A DNA stretch of 46,590 nt, from the NCBI GenBank assembly GCA_002102555.1, contig MCFL01000191.1, positions 1 to 46,590 of the forward strand. The letters run 5' to 3'. The translations under genes were made by a program, and so were the position numbers. Every line of letters starts with the position of its first letter. Position 1 is the stretch's first letter. The DNA is from Catenaria anguillulae PL171. Taxonomy: Eukaryota; Blastocladiomycota; Blastocladiomycetes; Blastocladiales; Catenariaceae. This document shows positions 1-10,940 of this stretch, one piece after another. The notes below the pieces were generated by a model that searched no databases, was not told where the DNA came from, and was given only the letters and a program-made list of their open reading frames with translations.

Positions 1-43
1 TCGAAAGAATATAAGTCTGCGCAAATCAAAACTTGAGCGTTAG

Positions 44-277
44 TCAACTCGCATGGTCACAGGATACTAGAAAGGAACAAAGCTGACGGACCGCGATTGA
101 CGGAAGTCTTCCGCGCATAAACGCCAAGGCTCCGTAGTAACTGGCCCATAGCAAAAGCGTATTCAGGCCCACCGTTTCTGAGATGGCATAGGCCAGCGGC
201 AAGAAAGCGAGGTGAACCACGGTTGGAAGCACCGTGCCCGCCAAAAAGATGGCAGCTTCAAGGGCAAAGAAAAGCAT
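44..277 (-). CDS. Small hydrophobic ORF, possible two-helix membrane protein or last exon
   Basis: A 77-codon ORF opens with ATG at 277 and stops at 44. It is strongly hydrophobic from the first residues (MLFFALEAAIFLAGTVL) and has a second hydrophobic stretch around residues 38-53, so two membrane segments are plausible. I recognise no family. A possible splice acceptor (CTAG) lies just upstream of the ATG, so this could be the last exon of a longer minus-strand gene, but I could not find a convincing preceding exon between 300 and 900. It may also be a chance ORF. Only the hydrophobic composition supports it. Confidence 0.25.
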   Translation of the reverse strand: MLFFALEAAIFLAGTVLPTVVHLAFLPLAYAISETVGLNTLLLWASYYGALAFMRGRLPSIAVRQLCSFLVSCDHAS

Positions 278-1061
278 GACGGCTAGCCGTGGTTGAAGCG
301 AATCAAAGATATTGGAATATGGTCAATCCGAGGGGTTGATCTCCCGCGTGTATCGTATTTCTGAGCGAGATGAGGTAGGCGGCGTGAAGAACGTGCGTGA
401 TGATGGCAACTGCAGCCTGTTGTCTTTAGGGGCCAGGTCGGTACTTGTATGGCAACCGTCGATAGTAGGACAAAGGGCAAATGCAGTGTCTCTGTGAAGG
501 CTAAGTGCATACATGGCGCTGGTTGGTGTTGCGCTTTGATTCACAATTTTGGGCGAGGAGCGTCGTGCATGTCTCGCTCGTCCAAAACTGTGTCTTCCAG
601 TCAGTGAGTGGTGCTGGAGACTCGCACTCATTGATCATCTGCAAGCCTTCCCCTGCACCATGTATTTGAACCACCCATCGATCAACGAGTGCCTGCATTT
701 ACCTTGGCACGTTGATCCTCCATTTGAACGCTCCGCGAGCTCACAGCTGGACTACGAATATCGATCCGCTGTCAAAAAAAAGGAGCGTCACAAGATTCGA
801 TTTGCAAATAAAGTCCTTGGACTGATTGTACTTTCTGAGAATCGCTCATTTGACCCGGAGGGAACTGAGTGAGCTTAGCCATCACGCGGCCGCCAACACT
901 TTGGAAAGGCACCAGTGGCCGAACTATATGGTGAAACAAAGGGCGACAGGAAGAGGACGGGCGAGAAGGGAAGAGGCAACTCATGAAGAATGAGGGGAAG
1001 CGATCAATGAGGGAATCGTGTGATTCATGGAAAATGAATCGAATGTTGATGTTGAGACAGC
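278..1061. other. Non-coding stretch, nothing recognised
   Basis: Several short ORFs on both strands show no recognisable domain, and none links by splicing to its neighbours. The stretch holds the 3' flank of the GVP36-like gene. I see no RNA gene or repeat here. Confidence 0.4.
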
Positions 1062-2356
1062 TTACTTGTCCGTGTTGTACATGGCCTGCTGCGTCATTTG
1101 CATCTCGTCAATTTCGGGGGCTGCACAGCACAAGCTCGCATGGGTGAGTGAATGAACATAGTCGGGGAAAACAAAGGCAGGGCAAGAGGAACGCACCAAG
1201 CTCGGTCAACACTTGGACGCATAACTTGTGGTACGCCAAATGCTGCGCAACAAGATCAGCAATGTGGCGCAGAATGGCGGGAGATTCAACCAGCGACTTC
1301 ATCAACTTTGTGGCCTCCTCGACGGCGTCAACGAAAACGTCTTCCGCCTTCTCGAGCTCGACTTGCAGCTCCTCTGCGCGCTGAGGAGAAGCAGACTTGA
1401 AGCGAGACTTCACGCCGTCCAGTTGAAGACGCGTGGTAGTCACATTGCGGCGGGCACGCTGGAATTGGGTGAGAAGGAGCAACAAGGAGGCAACAAAAAC
1501 GGTTAAATCAAGAAAGATTGCCAAGTCGAGAGGGGGTCGATTACGTACAGAAACGTTTGCAAGACGGTCGTTGACAATCTCCCCGATTGGTGCAGTAAAC
1601 TTGACGGCAGTTTCAGACTTCTGTTCATGGGAAAACAACAATCATGTGCAGCGAACGCAAAGTGAGAAACGGCAGATTGCTTGATGTAGTCGCAAGAAGC
1701 ACCACACTAAACATAAGAAAGCCATACCAAACTGATTTGCGCATCGCCAAGTTTCTCCTCGGACGTCGCCAACTTGCGAAGTGCGGCAGCCAAGGGCTCC
1801 TGGCCAAGGGTATCCGCCGACTGAACACAAACGCGCGCAAGGGCATGGTTGGCGGTGGGCGGCGGGGGTGGGGCGTTGGGATCCGAGGCAACTGCAGCAG
1901 CGATTGGGGTCTGAGCCAGAACTGGCGCGGCCGTGGTCTTGATGGACTTGGTGATATCGAAAAAGGTGTTGGACACGGCGGTCGGAATAACGGACTGGGA
2001 CGTGTGGCCGTGCGTCTTGAGGAGAGCAGACAAAGTTGCGTGGATGGCATCGATTTTGTGTTCGAGGTCAATGTACTCGGGAGGAAGCCTGGCGTGGTGC
2101 GGGCATGGGTTAGAATCCATTGGACACTTGCTGTTTTGGTGGTGGTGCGCGACGGGATCGATGGGCAGTCCAAAGTCGAGGACTGCGGGGAAGAGTGTGA
2201 AGAAAGTGCGCATGACAAGTACTCGGTGAGGTCGGAGGCGCTTCCGAGCTTTTCCTGAGCCATTTGGCGGGCGGTGCCAAAGCCGCGCTCAATGTTCTTG
2301 GCGATGGGCGAGAGCTGAGTGCCCAGGCCGTTGAGTTGCTTGAGAAGAGAGTCCAT
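1062..2356 (-). CDS. GVP36: GVP36-like BAR-domain protein, five exons
   Basis: Proposed exons on the minus strand are 2356-2223, 2088-1728, 1620-1549, 1458-1197 and 1120-1062. They join in frame to 295 residues plus a TAA stop. The start is the ATG at 2356 (MDSLLKQLNGLG). After the first junction the protein reads DLTELPPEYIDLEHKIDAI, the hallmark opening of fungal Gvp36-type BAR proteins. The middle carries KFTAPIGEIVNDRLANVS, and the end is a long charged helix (RAELQVELEKAEDVFVDAV region) typical of a BAR coiled coil. BAR proteins of this family bind curved membranes of Golgi vesicles and are linked to endocytosis and actin polarity. That role is inferred from the family. An oddity is the low-complexity Ala/Pro segment (DPNAPPPPPTA) in exon 2. 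Every splice joint preserves frame and uses GT-AG, so the model is well supported. Confidence 0.85.
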
Positions 2357-2946
2357 GGTTGCAAACGCTGTTTACTTCAAATGCATTTGGAGAGCTTGGT
2401 CCACTTTTGCCGTGTGCCGTGCTTGTCTTGAGAGCTTGGCGGCCCTTGTCTTGATCTCTGCGTAAGAGAGGCAGAGGTGGCGTCACAGACGATCGCCCAC
2501 GCGTGCGTCAAAAAGGCTAGGGCGGGCACCTCGATCCGACGCGCCGAAACCTTCCACCATCAAGCGCGCACTGCGCCAAGGGAGCAAACCTTGCCGCCTC
2601 GGCGTTTGTCTCAGACCGTGTTCGTTTGCCCAGCGCCATACCCCATACATGCATACTTGTGCATTGATGAGTGTGCCATCACCTCTCCGCTTGCTGCGAA
2701 CAAATTTCTTAGCATTCAGGGGCACGCGCCGCAGCCTTCGTCGCAGCATGTATTTGACTCCAATGTCAAATGGCAAGCTACATGGCATGCGACACGAGCA
2801 AACGGTCGGCTCTTGATGGAGTGCATGTCTTTCCCTCCTATTCATGGTGTCGAATCCTCAACTCCTCAAATGCAACCAGCATCCGTCCGCCTCCTCATCC
2901 CGTTGATGGGGTACCATCCGTACAATTGCATGCAAAGATCATCACC
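2357..2946. promoter_or_regulatory. Divergent intergenic region between the BAR gene and the protease gene
   Basis: About 590 bases separate two divergently transcribed start codons, so both promoters should lie here. ORFs on both strands cross it (for example 2477-2950) but lack any recognisable domain. I see no clear TATA box or conserved operator. Confidence 0.4.
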
Positions 2947-4516
2947 ATGATTGCCCATTACCTGATGCTACTAGGGCTCTGCTCCCTGCTGCTTTCTACT
3001 CAAGTCGCGGTCGCTCTGCCGCCATCCTCGCGCGGCCAACGCCCTGCTTCGCCTCTCGCAGTTCGCCCTCGGATCGATCAGGTCAAACTGCCCATCTCGA
3101 TTGGGCGCAAGAGAATCCCATGCCCGCCTGCAGACCCGAAGCCTGTCCCTCGCAAGGTTGTTTACTCCCAAACGATCGACTTGCCTCAGATCGACCCGTC
3201 TCGCGCTGACGACATTGTGTGGTCGCGGCTACTGTTTGTCCCAACCGAGACTAAACTGCGAATGCCCGCAAAGAAGCCTACCAAGGCTGGCTGGGGTGAG
3301 CAATTGCCCGGTGACATTGTGAGGATAACGGCGCTGGCTGATCCAAACAAGTCTGTTCAGGTATGGATAATCAAGTCATAGAGCCACCCAATCCCAAGTC
3401 AACAGTGGCTCATCACGTCACTTGCTTGGATTCTTGACAGTACTTGAATGCGGAAACGCTGCAGCAATGGAGCCATCGCTCTGCTTATTTCAACGGCGGC
3501 CGCCTGCTCATTGAAGTCCTGGCAGATCCCACGATTCCAACCAAACCCGACGAAACCATCTCTATTGTCATCGATTCCGTCAGCGTCAACAACCAAGTCG
3601 GCCGTGCAACCACCATCTACCTTCCCCCACCCAACTCGCTCTGCACTCCCAAGGACGAACGCAAGCCATCTCGCGACGCTCGCCAAGGCCGTTTGTACCC
3701 GGCCAGTTGCACCGCCTTCACGGTCAATGACGGAAAAAATGGCTGCCAAGTCACTGCCGGCCACTGCTTTGCCGATGGAACCGATCCCACCGAGCAAGTG
3801 CTGCAAGCGGACGTACCGCTCTCGACCACTTTGCTTTATGGTGACAGGCTGTTTGCCATCCACCGCCACCCGCCCGCCGACAAGCAGTGGGCGATTGATC
3901 CCTCCTCGGTCCAGTTTGGTTACGTGACGCCGTCGGATGAGGAGTACGAAAAGGGCGACCTGAGCAACGGCGAAGACTGGGCTGTTCTTGGCACGTTCCG
4001 CAACCCGAACCACGGGCAAACGTTCCATGAGTTCAACAAAGGCCAGCAGTACAGCTTGGCCCAGTTGGACAAGAATGGACGGCTCGATGCCAAGGTGCTC
4101 AAGAAGTCGACCAAGATCGCCTTGACTGGGTATGGGACGTCGCCACTGGCAGGTGAGGACATGGCCAAAAAGTCGATGGATTTGACGCAGCAGACAGTTG
4201 TTGCCACGCTGTTTGATTCGCCCGACCCAAATCATTTGCGGCATCGCGCAGATTCACATGGTGGCCAGAGTGGGTCGCCGATTATTGTCGTTGGAACCGA
4301 TACTGTGATTGGGGTACGACTTTCGTTCCCTGCGAGATTCACATTCAATTCCACCATCGTCGCTCACGGCCAATTGGTATCGCCTTCATATAGATTCACA
4401 CGAACGGTGGCTGCGATCCGAGCAATGCGCGGTCGTCCAACTGGGGCTCGACGGTGGCTATGGCGGGATTGAGAAAGGCTCTCAGCACTCCGTTGGGTGT
4501 TTGCGCAGCGGCGTAA
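2947..4516 (+). CDS. Secreted trypsin/chymotrypsin-fold serine protease
   Basis: Exons 2947-3360, 3441-4313 and 4394-4516 join in frame (phase 0 at both introns) to 469 residues. Residues 1-24 are a signal peptide (MIAHYLMLLGLCSLLLSTQV, cleavage near ALP). The catalytic triad is readable: His246 in VTAGHC, Asp317 in GEDWAVLG, and Ser415 in GGQSGSP. After the second intron the protein reads IHTNGGCDPSNARSSNWGS, the usual S1-fold strand following the nucleophile. The GQSGSP context resembles glutamyl-endopeptidase/V8-like members more than digestive trypsins. The roughly 215 residues before the catalytic His form a long N-terminal extension, possibly a pro-region or accessory domain, that I cannot name. 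The role is extracellular protein degradation, inferred from fold and signal. An alternative reading through intron 2 gives a tail without the conserved strand, so I prefer the spliced form. Confidence 0.85.
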
Positions 4517-4785
4517 GTCTAAAGTGTGGGCGTGGGAGTGCTGGTGTGACTGTATGGTTTACGTAGTTTTGTAATGTTCGTAATGTCGAGTCGATAATGT
4601 AGATTGCTATGGATGCGTATTTACAATCCCGTTTTTGACGGTGCCGGTCGACACTGAAATCGCTGTTTTGTTTCATGGGCACTCTGCCACGAGAATAATG
4701 ACTGAATCATCAACCGGAAGACATGAAACAATGGGGTCTGATAAGTTTTTGAAAAGGATATAACGTAATGACACACAATGAACGA

Positions 4786-5730
4786 TCACACAACATGTCT
4801 GCGAGAAAGGGGAGAGCCCAAGGCTGTCTCGGCTTCACCAGGTGCACATGCCCCAGTGGGAAACCGGCTTGCAGCAACCCGAGAAGCTGAGGACGCTATT
4901 CCCAGCAACGCCAGGTAGTCACTCTTGGACTCAAAGATCTTGTCACCAAAGCCGCTATTCTGCAACCAACTCAACATGCGTTGGAGCGCTTGCGGATTGG
5001 CCTTGACGAAATCGACCATGATCTCCCCCAACGGCTCCACGGTCATTCCGGTCTCAATCCACCACTCAACAATCTCCAAATGGCCATTTTCGACAGCCTC
5101 GCGCAACACGCCTTGTGCCCTGAAATCCCACGCTGGGTGAAACGGCGAGGCAAACTTGTTCCGGAACCACCACTGAATGGCTGGCAAATGAGCATGACGC
5201 GCCGCGCCATCGAGAAGCCGCTTCTCGAACTTCATGACCCATGAAGACGCGTTCGAGTGCCACCAATCTAGAACATGAATGTGGTTTCCAGACGTGGCCA
5301 GGGTCATTGCTTGTTGCGAATAATGAATTTGTGTTTGTCGACGACGGCAACGCGGTGCGTGGGAATGGAGCTTGCCGCTGGGCGGCAGCGAGGGCGACTG
5401 GAGGCGATGCCACCATTGCAGGAGCGCAAGATCGCCGCGGCGGCAGCATTCGTCGATGGAGCAGGCGCTGGCGGTCGTGTAAATGACGAAGCAAAGGTCG
5501 GGGGCCATGCAAGGGAGAGCAAGCGCGATGGAGGCCAGGCTGCGGTCAATGTCATCTTGGGAAGGAAGCCCATTGGAACCGATGACGGTCGTGGGAACGG
5601 CTGTTGGGGTGGAGCTGGACTGACGTGCAGCAGACAAGAGAGCAGCGGCCATGAGGAGAATCCCTTCCTGCAATTCGCGAGGAACGTCGGGAGCCGATGT
5701 AGGTTTACGTTGAGCAATGAGGTGAGGCAT
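4786..5730 (-). CDS. Divergent ankyrin-like protein with repeated L/I-x-WW motifs
   Basis: This is a single-exon ORF of 314 residues. It contains at least four regularly spaced helical-repeat cores: LALLQWWHRL, IHVLDWWHSN, LPAIQWWFRN and LEIVEWWIET, the last preceded by LREAVENGH. The pattern (A/N-G-H-x-x-h-L-x-W-W) resembles the degenerate ankyrin-like repeats I recall as abundant in zoosporic fungi and in some giant viruses and oomycetes. The family name is from memory and the function is unknown; protein-protein interaction is the default inference. The N-terminal half has a low-complexity Ser/Thr/Ala stretch. Its 5' flank faces a 950-base gap. No signal peptide or membrane segment is visible. 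Confidence 0.7.
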   Translation of the reverse strand: MPHLIAQRKPTSAPDVPRELQEGILLMAAALLSAARQSSSTPTAVPTTVIGSNGLPSQDDIDRSLASIALALPCMAPDLCFVIYTTASACSIDECCRRGDLALLQWWHRLQSPSLPPSGKLHSHAPRCRRRQTQIHYSQQAMTLATSGNHIHVLDWWHSNASSWVMKFEKRLLDGAARHAHLPAIQWWFRNKFASPFHPAWDFRAQGVLREAVENGHLEIVEWWIETGMTVEPLGEIMVDFVKANPQALQRMLSWLQNSGFGDKIFESKSDYLALLGIASSASRVAASRFPTGACAPGEAETALGSPLSRRHVV

Positions 5731-6681
5731 GGTAACGTCAAGAGCGAAGAGCTAACAGTTGATGAATGGTACTATGTAAATAAATATCGGAGGAGAGATA
5801 GAAACAAAGTGAGCATGCCTGCCTTTTGTATTCTGTTGCGCCAATGGAAAGACACCAACCAAGTTGCTTTGACCCGTCGCCCAGTTCACGCAAAGCTAAA
5901 TCCGTGTAGGCAACACGGCACTTGACGGAAAGATCAAGGCTTGCCGATGGACCCGAGGCCAAACGCAAATCGGGAGTGGACTCATCGCTTCTTCTCAGAA
6001 GTGTTACGCTTTGGTTACTCAATTTATCGGATACTGATACATTTGACAAGTGAAAAAGATCACTACAGCGTGCAGCGTACGAGTTCCCGCAAAGGCTTGT
6101 TGGGAATACAATCAACCGCTTGAGACTTCCTCTTACGGAAATGCGGCGTCGAGGCCCCACAAAAGAGAGAAATCCACATTCAACTTGTCTGAAAAGACCA
6201 GTGCGGAAGTTCTGGTAACGAGGGATCAACAGAAGCGTGTCGGCAATACCCGTTGGCATACTGCAGTGAAACTGCAAAAAGGGCAGTGAACTCTTGGGAG
6301 GCTCGAAGAGGAGGGACAAGGCAGACAAAGCGCAGAACCAACCGGAGTGCGGGCTCGTCCTTGTCTTTGTCACCGTCAAGTCTCATCGATCTTATGGTCA
6401 ATGGTCCAGAGTGAGACACGATTATCTTGAACATTTTATTGTAAATGCCTCGGTCCCTGCTTCAACTGCAACGCATGAGAGCGAGATCGCGCTGCATTAT
6501 CACCACAACCGCTTCCCAACCCCTCGCAGACTCTCTCTCTGCAATCCTCATATTCATCTGCAAGATTCACGTTTTACGCTTACACATGGATCAAAACTGA
6601 TCAAAACACCAACAACACTGCTTTTCGCCCGTCAAGAGCGGACCACCGCCAAAAGCCCGCCACCTGGCGAATCCCTAACTA
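5731..6681. other. Non-coding stretch upstream of two divergent genes
   Basis: About 950 bases lie between the WW-repeat gene (-) and the tentative gene starting at 6682 (+). A 213-codon minus-strand ORF (6379-5738) is present, but its composition is not convincing and no domain is recognisable. The region near 6520-6600 is pyrimidine-rich, as fungal promoters often are. Confidence 0.35.
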
Positions 6682-7682
6682 ATGGCCTCAAGAGCGTTAG
6701 CTTGCAGCAGCAGCAGCAGCAGCTTCCCGACGTGGTCGTCTTTGCCGCCGATTTTTCAGCGTCGACACGCTGCAAGAAGGGCTATTCGGCCCGCGTCGGT
6801 TCCCACTTTGACAGCTATGTGAGCCGTTTGGCGCCGACAAGGTCATTGCGCTTCGTTGGGACTCCCGAGTACATCTTTTTTGGCCTACCTGATCTGCGCA
6901 GCCAATTGTCCTTCGCTAAGTCGCTCCACCAAGTCTTGTGCAGAGCCTTGGCAGGACCAACCCAAAGTTGCTTGAACGGTTATGCGAGTTGCAAAAGCCG
7001 TTGCTGGATTCAAGTGCGTGGGACAACCGGCGCAAAGGCAGCCCAACTCGATGCACTTTTTGCGGCCGGCCAGGATGCAGCGGTTTTGACTCACCACCCA
7101 ATCAAGTGCGCACTCGATTGTCCCGTTGGTTAATGGTCCCGCGGACGAGGTCATATGGTCAAGGCGTGCCAAGTCGCCTGCACGTGTAAGTTGTTGCCTG
7201 TGCCTGTTCTCGCCCAATTGGCTGCGAGGATTGATCCTCAGCGCAGGCCAGGCGACATTGCACTTCCTCCAAGCAACTTTGCGGACCCGCCCGAGCCCGT
7301 TGTCAAGTTCAACTACGGCTAACCTGGTGGGACGGCCGATTTCGACGATTCAATCGGCTAGACGCCCATTTGCCCCGCGACGTTGTGGCAATTCATGGCG
7401 GATCCTCGGGATTGTGTTGTTTGGACCGGCAAGGCCGTGCAGAGTTTCCGGTACCCCATCTCGGAGCAGCTGCATGCAAACAACTTGTTCGTTGAGTTTG
7501 TCCGATCCAAGCAAACGTATCCGAGGACGATTGCGGAGCTGGTGGCCTACTACTCGATGCGCGAAAAGGGGCGAACGGAAACGCCGAGGGACATGGCCAA
7601 AACGGCGGAAACGGTGGTGGCTGCGTACGTGCGGGCGTTTGCGTTGCGGAAGGATGGCGTGCCCGAAGCAAAAAAAGTTTAG
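6682..7682 (+). CDS. Hypothetical protein with mitochondrial-type leader and CxxC motif, four tentative exons
   Basis: I do not recognise the family. A consistent model is 6682-6818, 6955-7185, 7247-7298 and 7362-7682, which stays in frame to 246 residues. The N-terminus (MASRALACSSS, then RRHAARRAIRP) is rich in Ser, Arg and Ala with no acidic residues, like a mitochondrial presequence. Exon 2 reads NPKLLERLCELQKPLLDSSA and then RCTFCGRPGC, a possible half zinc site. The last exon reads LWQFMADPRDCVVWTGKAVQ and ends GVPEAKKV. The second donor is GTAAGT, and a CTAAC branch site lies inside the third intron. The third donor could be at 7299 or 7302, and the third acceptor side is firm (CTAG before ACGCCC). 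Exon 4 is the best supported; exon 1 could differ. A mitochondrial location is inference only. Confidence 0.45.
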
Positions 7683-8042
7683 GCACATTGTCAATTGTGG
7701 GAGGAGCAAGGAAGAGAGGAGAAGGAAAGAAAACGAGTGGATTGCCCGTGTCGGCGGCATGGATGCGGTAAGGCAAATGTGGAATTGAGCAAAACCACGT
7801 GAGGGTGTTGCTGAGGCCAGAGAGCCCAGGTCCCAAAGTCGGTACACGCATGTGTCGTCTATTCGCCTTGTGTTGCTCTGTCCCCTTTCCCAAGCCTTTC
7901 GTATCATATAATCGTGTGCATCCAGTCATTGATGGAGCGAGAATACCATGTATACCAACAAAAACGGAGAAAAGCAAGTGAAATACAAATGCAACAATCA
8001 CTGCCAGGATCGTCACTCAAACTGCCCCCTTAGAGGAGCAAA
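7683..8042. other. Convergent intergenic region
   Basis: About 360 bases lie between two convergent genes (hypothetical + and coatomer beta-prime -). It should contain both 3' ends. I see no gene or clear terminator structure. Confidence 0.4.
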
Positions 8043-10940
8043 TCACGCCTGCGCCTCAGGTGCAGTCTCACCAGTTGGCGAGGGTGTCTTGACCCCATCC
8101 TCATTCTCCCCCTCATCCTTGCTCGCCTCGGGCTCACTTCCGACCGTGGCTGCGATCGAGGATGGCTGCAACTCCCGCTTCATGTGCAGTTCTTGCAGCA
8201 ATGGAACCGTACATACCTCGCGATACGCCGGGTACTCGTTTGCCTTGAATCGCTTGCCGCCCAACTGCGTCTCGGCCTCGATCCACTCGGCCGGCACCGG
8301 TACGTCACCGATCGTCTCGGCGATGCGCGCGGGTACACTCTCCCTCCACTTGGCTGTCACTTCGGGCAGCTTTGATGGTGCAACGGTGCGCGCCAACAGG
8401 GCCGCCTCGGGCACTCGGTCCGTCTCCATGAGCAACTTGATTGCCTGCTCGGTATCACCGAGCGCCGTGTAGGCTGCAAACGCGACATTGTGCTTGCCCT
8501 CGGCGGCGGCCTTGTCTGCGACTTTGCGCAAGCCACCGGCATTGCCCGCGGCCAAGTACAGCAACATGAGCGACTCGAGGTCGTTGGCACGTGTCATGCA
8601 CTCTTCGGCAACATCAAAACGCCAAGCCGCCAATGCACCCTCGGCGACAATCTTCCACTTTGCGGGCTGGTCCACCTTGATGGCAAGCTGCAGGGCAACA
8701 TCCAACTTGCCCGCGGCCACGGCCAGATCAAACTTGTGCTCCGTGTCGGTCGTGACTTCTAGAGCCAACTCGTGCAAGCCTTGCTTTTCTAAGAACTGTC
8801 CGAGGCGGTCGCGTTCCGTCTCGGGTACGGATGGCAGCAATTGTGCCGCGGTTTCGAGGTCACCACGGAGGACGGCCGTCTGGTACTGGATCACGGTCAA
8901 GGGCAACGACCACGAGTAAAAGTTGATATCCTTGTCGCAGTAGTAGACGCGGTTGTCCTTGGCCAAGTACCCAAGCAAATGCATGGGCGCATCAAAATGC
9001 GTCAAAGTAATCACGTTGCCGCCAACCACATAGTTGAGCCGGTTGGACTGGGTCGTAAACAAGAAACAGTCGCCGACCCAGGTTCCCGTGCGCACTTGCT
9101 CAGGCACCTCGTGCACGACCGTGAACGCCTGCTCAACGCCCTCTTCGCTGGCAAGCGCCTGGGGCGTGTTGCCGAGGGCAACCCAGGCCTCGACAGAGTA
9201 CCGCAGCACGTACAAGGCGTCGTCCGTCACGAGGGCAACCATATCGCCGACCTCGTTCCAATGCACGGCCTTGGCGGCCGCCTCGATCCGGCGCACGACG
9301 CGGCCCGTCTCCCAATCGTAAAACGTGACAAACCCGGCAGACGAGCGCACGGCCAGCAGAGGCCCGCTGAACATTGCGTCGGCGGCATAGTTGAGCTGAT
9401 TGAGCGGCGCGGCCACGGCGCCGGGGACTTGCGTCAAGGGCTTTTCCTTGAATTGCTTGTCAAAGAGCTTGATGCGCGATGGCGACTCGCGGATGGCGTA
9501 CTCGTTGGATGGCGACCAGGCAAACTCGATGGCGGACCCGTATGCCTTGTTGCGCCAAGCGAGCGCAGTGTACACAATGTACTCTCCGTCGCCCGTGACA
9601 ACGACAAAGCGGCCGTTGGGCGAGTGAATCAGCGATTGCGGGTACATTTCGCACGTGCCAAGTTCCTTGACGGGCACAACGAGGCGCTCACCGTCGGCAA
9701 TGGTGGATGCCGCGGCAGGCGCAGCGGATGCAGGAGATGCAGCCACGGCCGTCGTGGATGCTTCGGAAAGCGCGCGCAAGTTGGCCGTCAAGATCTCGGA
9801 ATGCTTTGCCCAAATGACTTTGCCCGATGTATCCATGGACACGGCGGGCTCCTCTCTGCCAAGGCGGAGCACAACACATCCTTCATCGTACCCGACGGCA
9901 ACTGTGTTGCTGCCCTTTTGATACGCCAGCGACCACACGCGCTCCATGCCGTAGTTTAGCGAGTGCTCGAGCTTGTTTGTCTGTGCATTCCACACCTTGA
10001 GCGTACCGTCCTCGGCGCCCGTCAGGGCAATGGGCAGCTCGGGGTGGAACATGGTGGCCATGACATTGTTGGTGTGGCCGTCAAGAGATGCAACACACGT
10101 CTTGTTTTGTAAGTCCCAGATCATGACCTTGTGGTCGTCGGCGCCGGAGATCAGGTACGGCTTGTCACCGCCGTGGTAGTAGTCGATCGAGTTGACGCCC
10201 TTTTGGTGACCGTTGAGCGTAAAGTTGGCCGTAGGCGAGTTGATGTTCCACACTTTGATGGTGCAGTCGAGAGAGCCCGAGGCGAACGTGTTGGAGTCCT
10301 TTGGGTTAAATGCGATGGCAAAGATAAAGTGTGTGTGGCCTTCAAAGGTCTGTGGATTTAGCGTGTTTTGGAAATGGTGTTATGGCAACGAAGCAGACGA
10401 TGCATGCAGACAAGAGAGCGAGCAGGAGATTACGAAAGTACCATGATATTCTTCCATCCCTTTTCCCAATCCCACAACTTGATCAGGAAGTCATCGGCGC
10501 ACGTCAGCACGAGCGGCTGTGTCGGATGCACGGCAATCGAGCGGATGTAGTCGTAGTGGGCCTCGACCTGGGTCACTTTTTCGAACGTGTTGTAGTTGTA
10601 CACCTTGAGGTGCATTTCATCGCCGCCGGCAATGATCCATGACTTGCGCGCAACAAACTTTGCTGCGCGCAGAGGGAGTTCAGAGACTTCAAAGGTTTTC
10701 ACGGTTGCCTGTGAGTGAGGCGTGTGCGTGCGATGGATGTTTTGCGTGTCAGTTGAGCCATTGCGCATCAGGTAAAAGGAACAAGAGACAGGACGGCGGG
10801 CATACCTGAGTCTCATAGTTCCACACCCAAATGGAACCATTGTACAGCGCGGCGAGCACCCAGGGCTCGGTCGGGTGAATGTCGACGCATTTCACGCGGT
10901 CCGTCCTGGCCGTGAACTTGCGCTTGATGTCAAGGCGCAT
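8043..10940 (-). CDS. SEC27: Coatomer subunit beta-prime (COPI coat)
   Basis: Exons 10940-10806, 10708-10442 and 10349-8043 join at phase 0 to 902 residues, close to the usual ~900 of COPB2. The start [17 protein letters not shown] matches the conserved family opening. WD40 blades are evident: [73 protein letters not shown] and [19 protein letters not shown]. The conserved [20 protein letters not shown] and [18 protein letters not shown] mark the second propeller. An alpha-solenoid follows ([38 protein letters not shown]). The tail after residue ~850 is acidic and low-complexity. The product is a subunit of the COPI coat that carries retrograde Golgi-to-ER traffic and binds dilysine cargo signals through its propellers (family knowledge). 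The acceptor-like CTCCAG just upstream of the ATG may reflect a 5'UTR intron. Confidence 0.97.

Noticed and set aside
3399..4244. 281-codon minus-strand ORF
   Set aside because: It lies opposite the protease exon that carries the catalytic triad, and it shows no domain.
5738..6379. 213-codon minus-strand ORF upstream of the WW-repeat gene
   Set aside because: No recognisable domain or plausible splice extension, and its composition is not protein-like along its length.
8841..9959. 372-codon plus-strand ORF
   Set aside because: It is antisense to the well-conserved coatomer beta-prime exon. Its His/Arg/Gly-rich composition is what the reverse of that coding strand gives.
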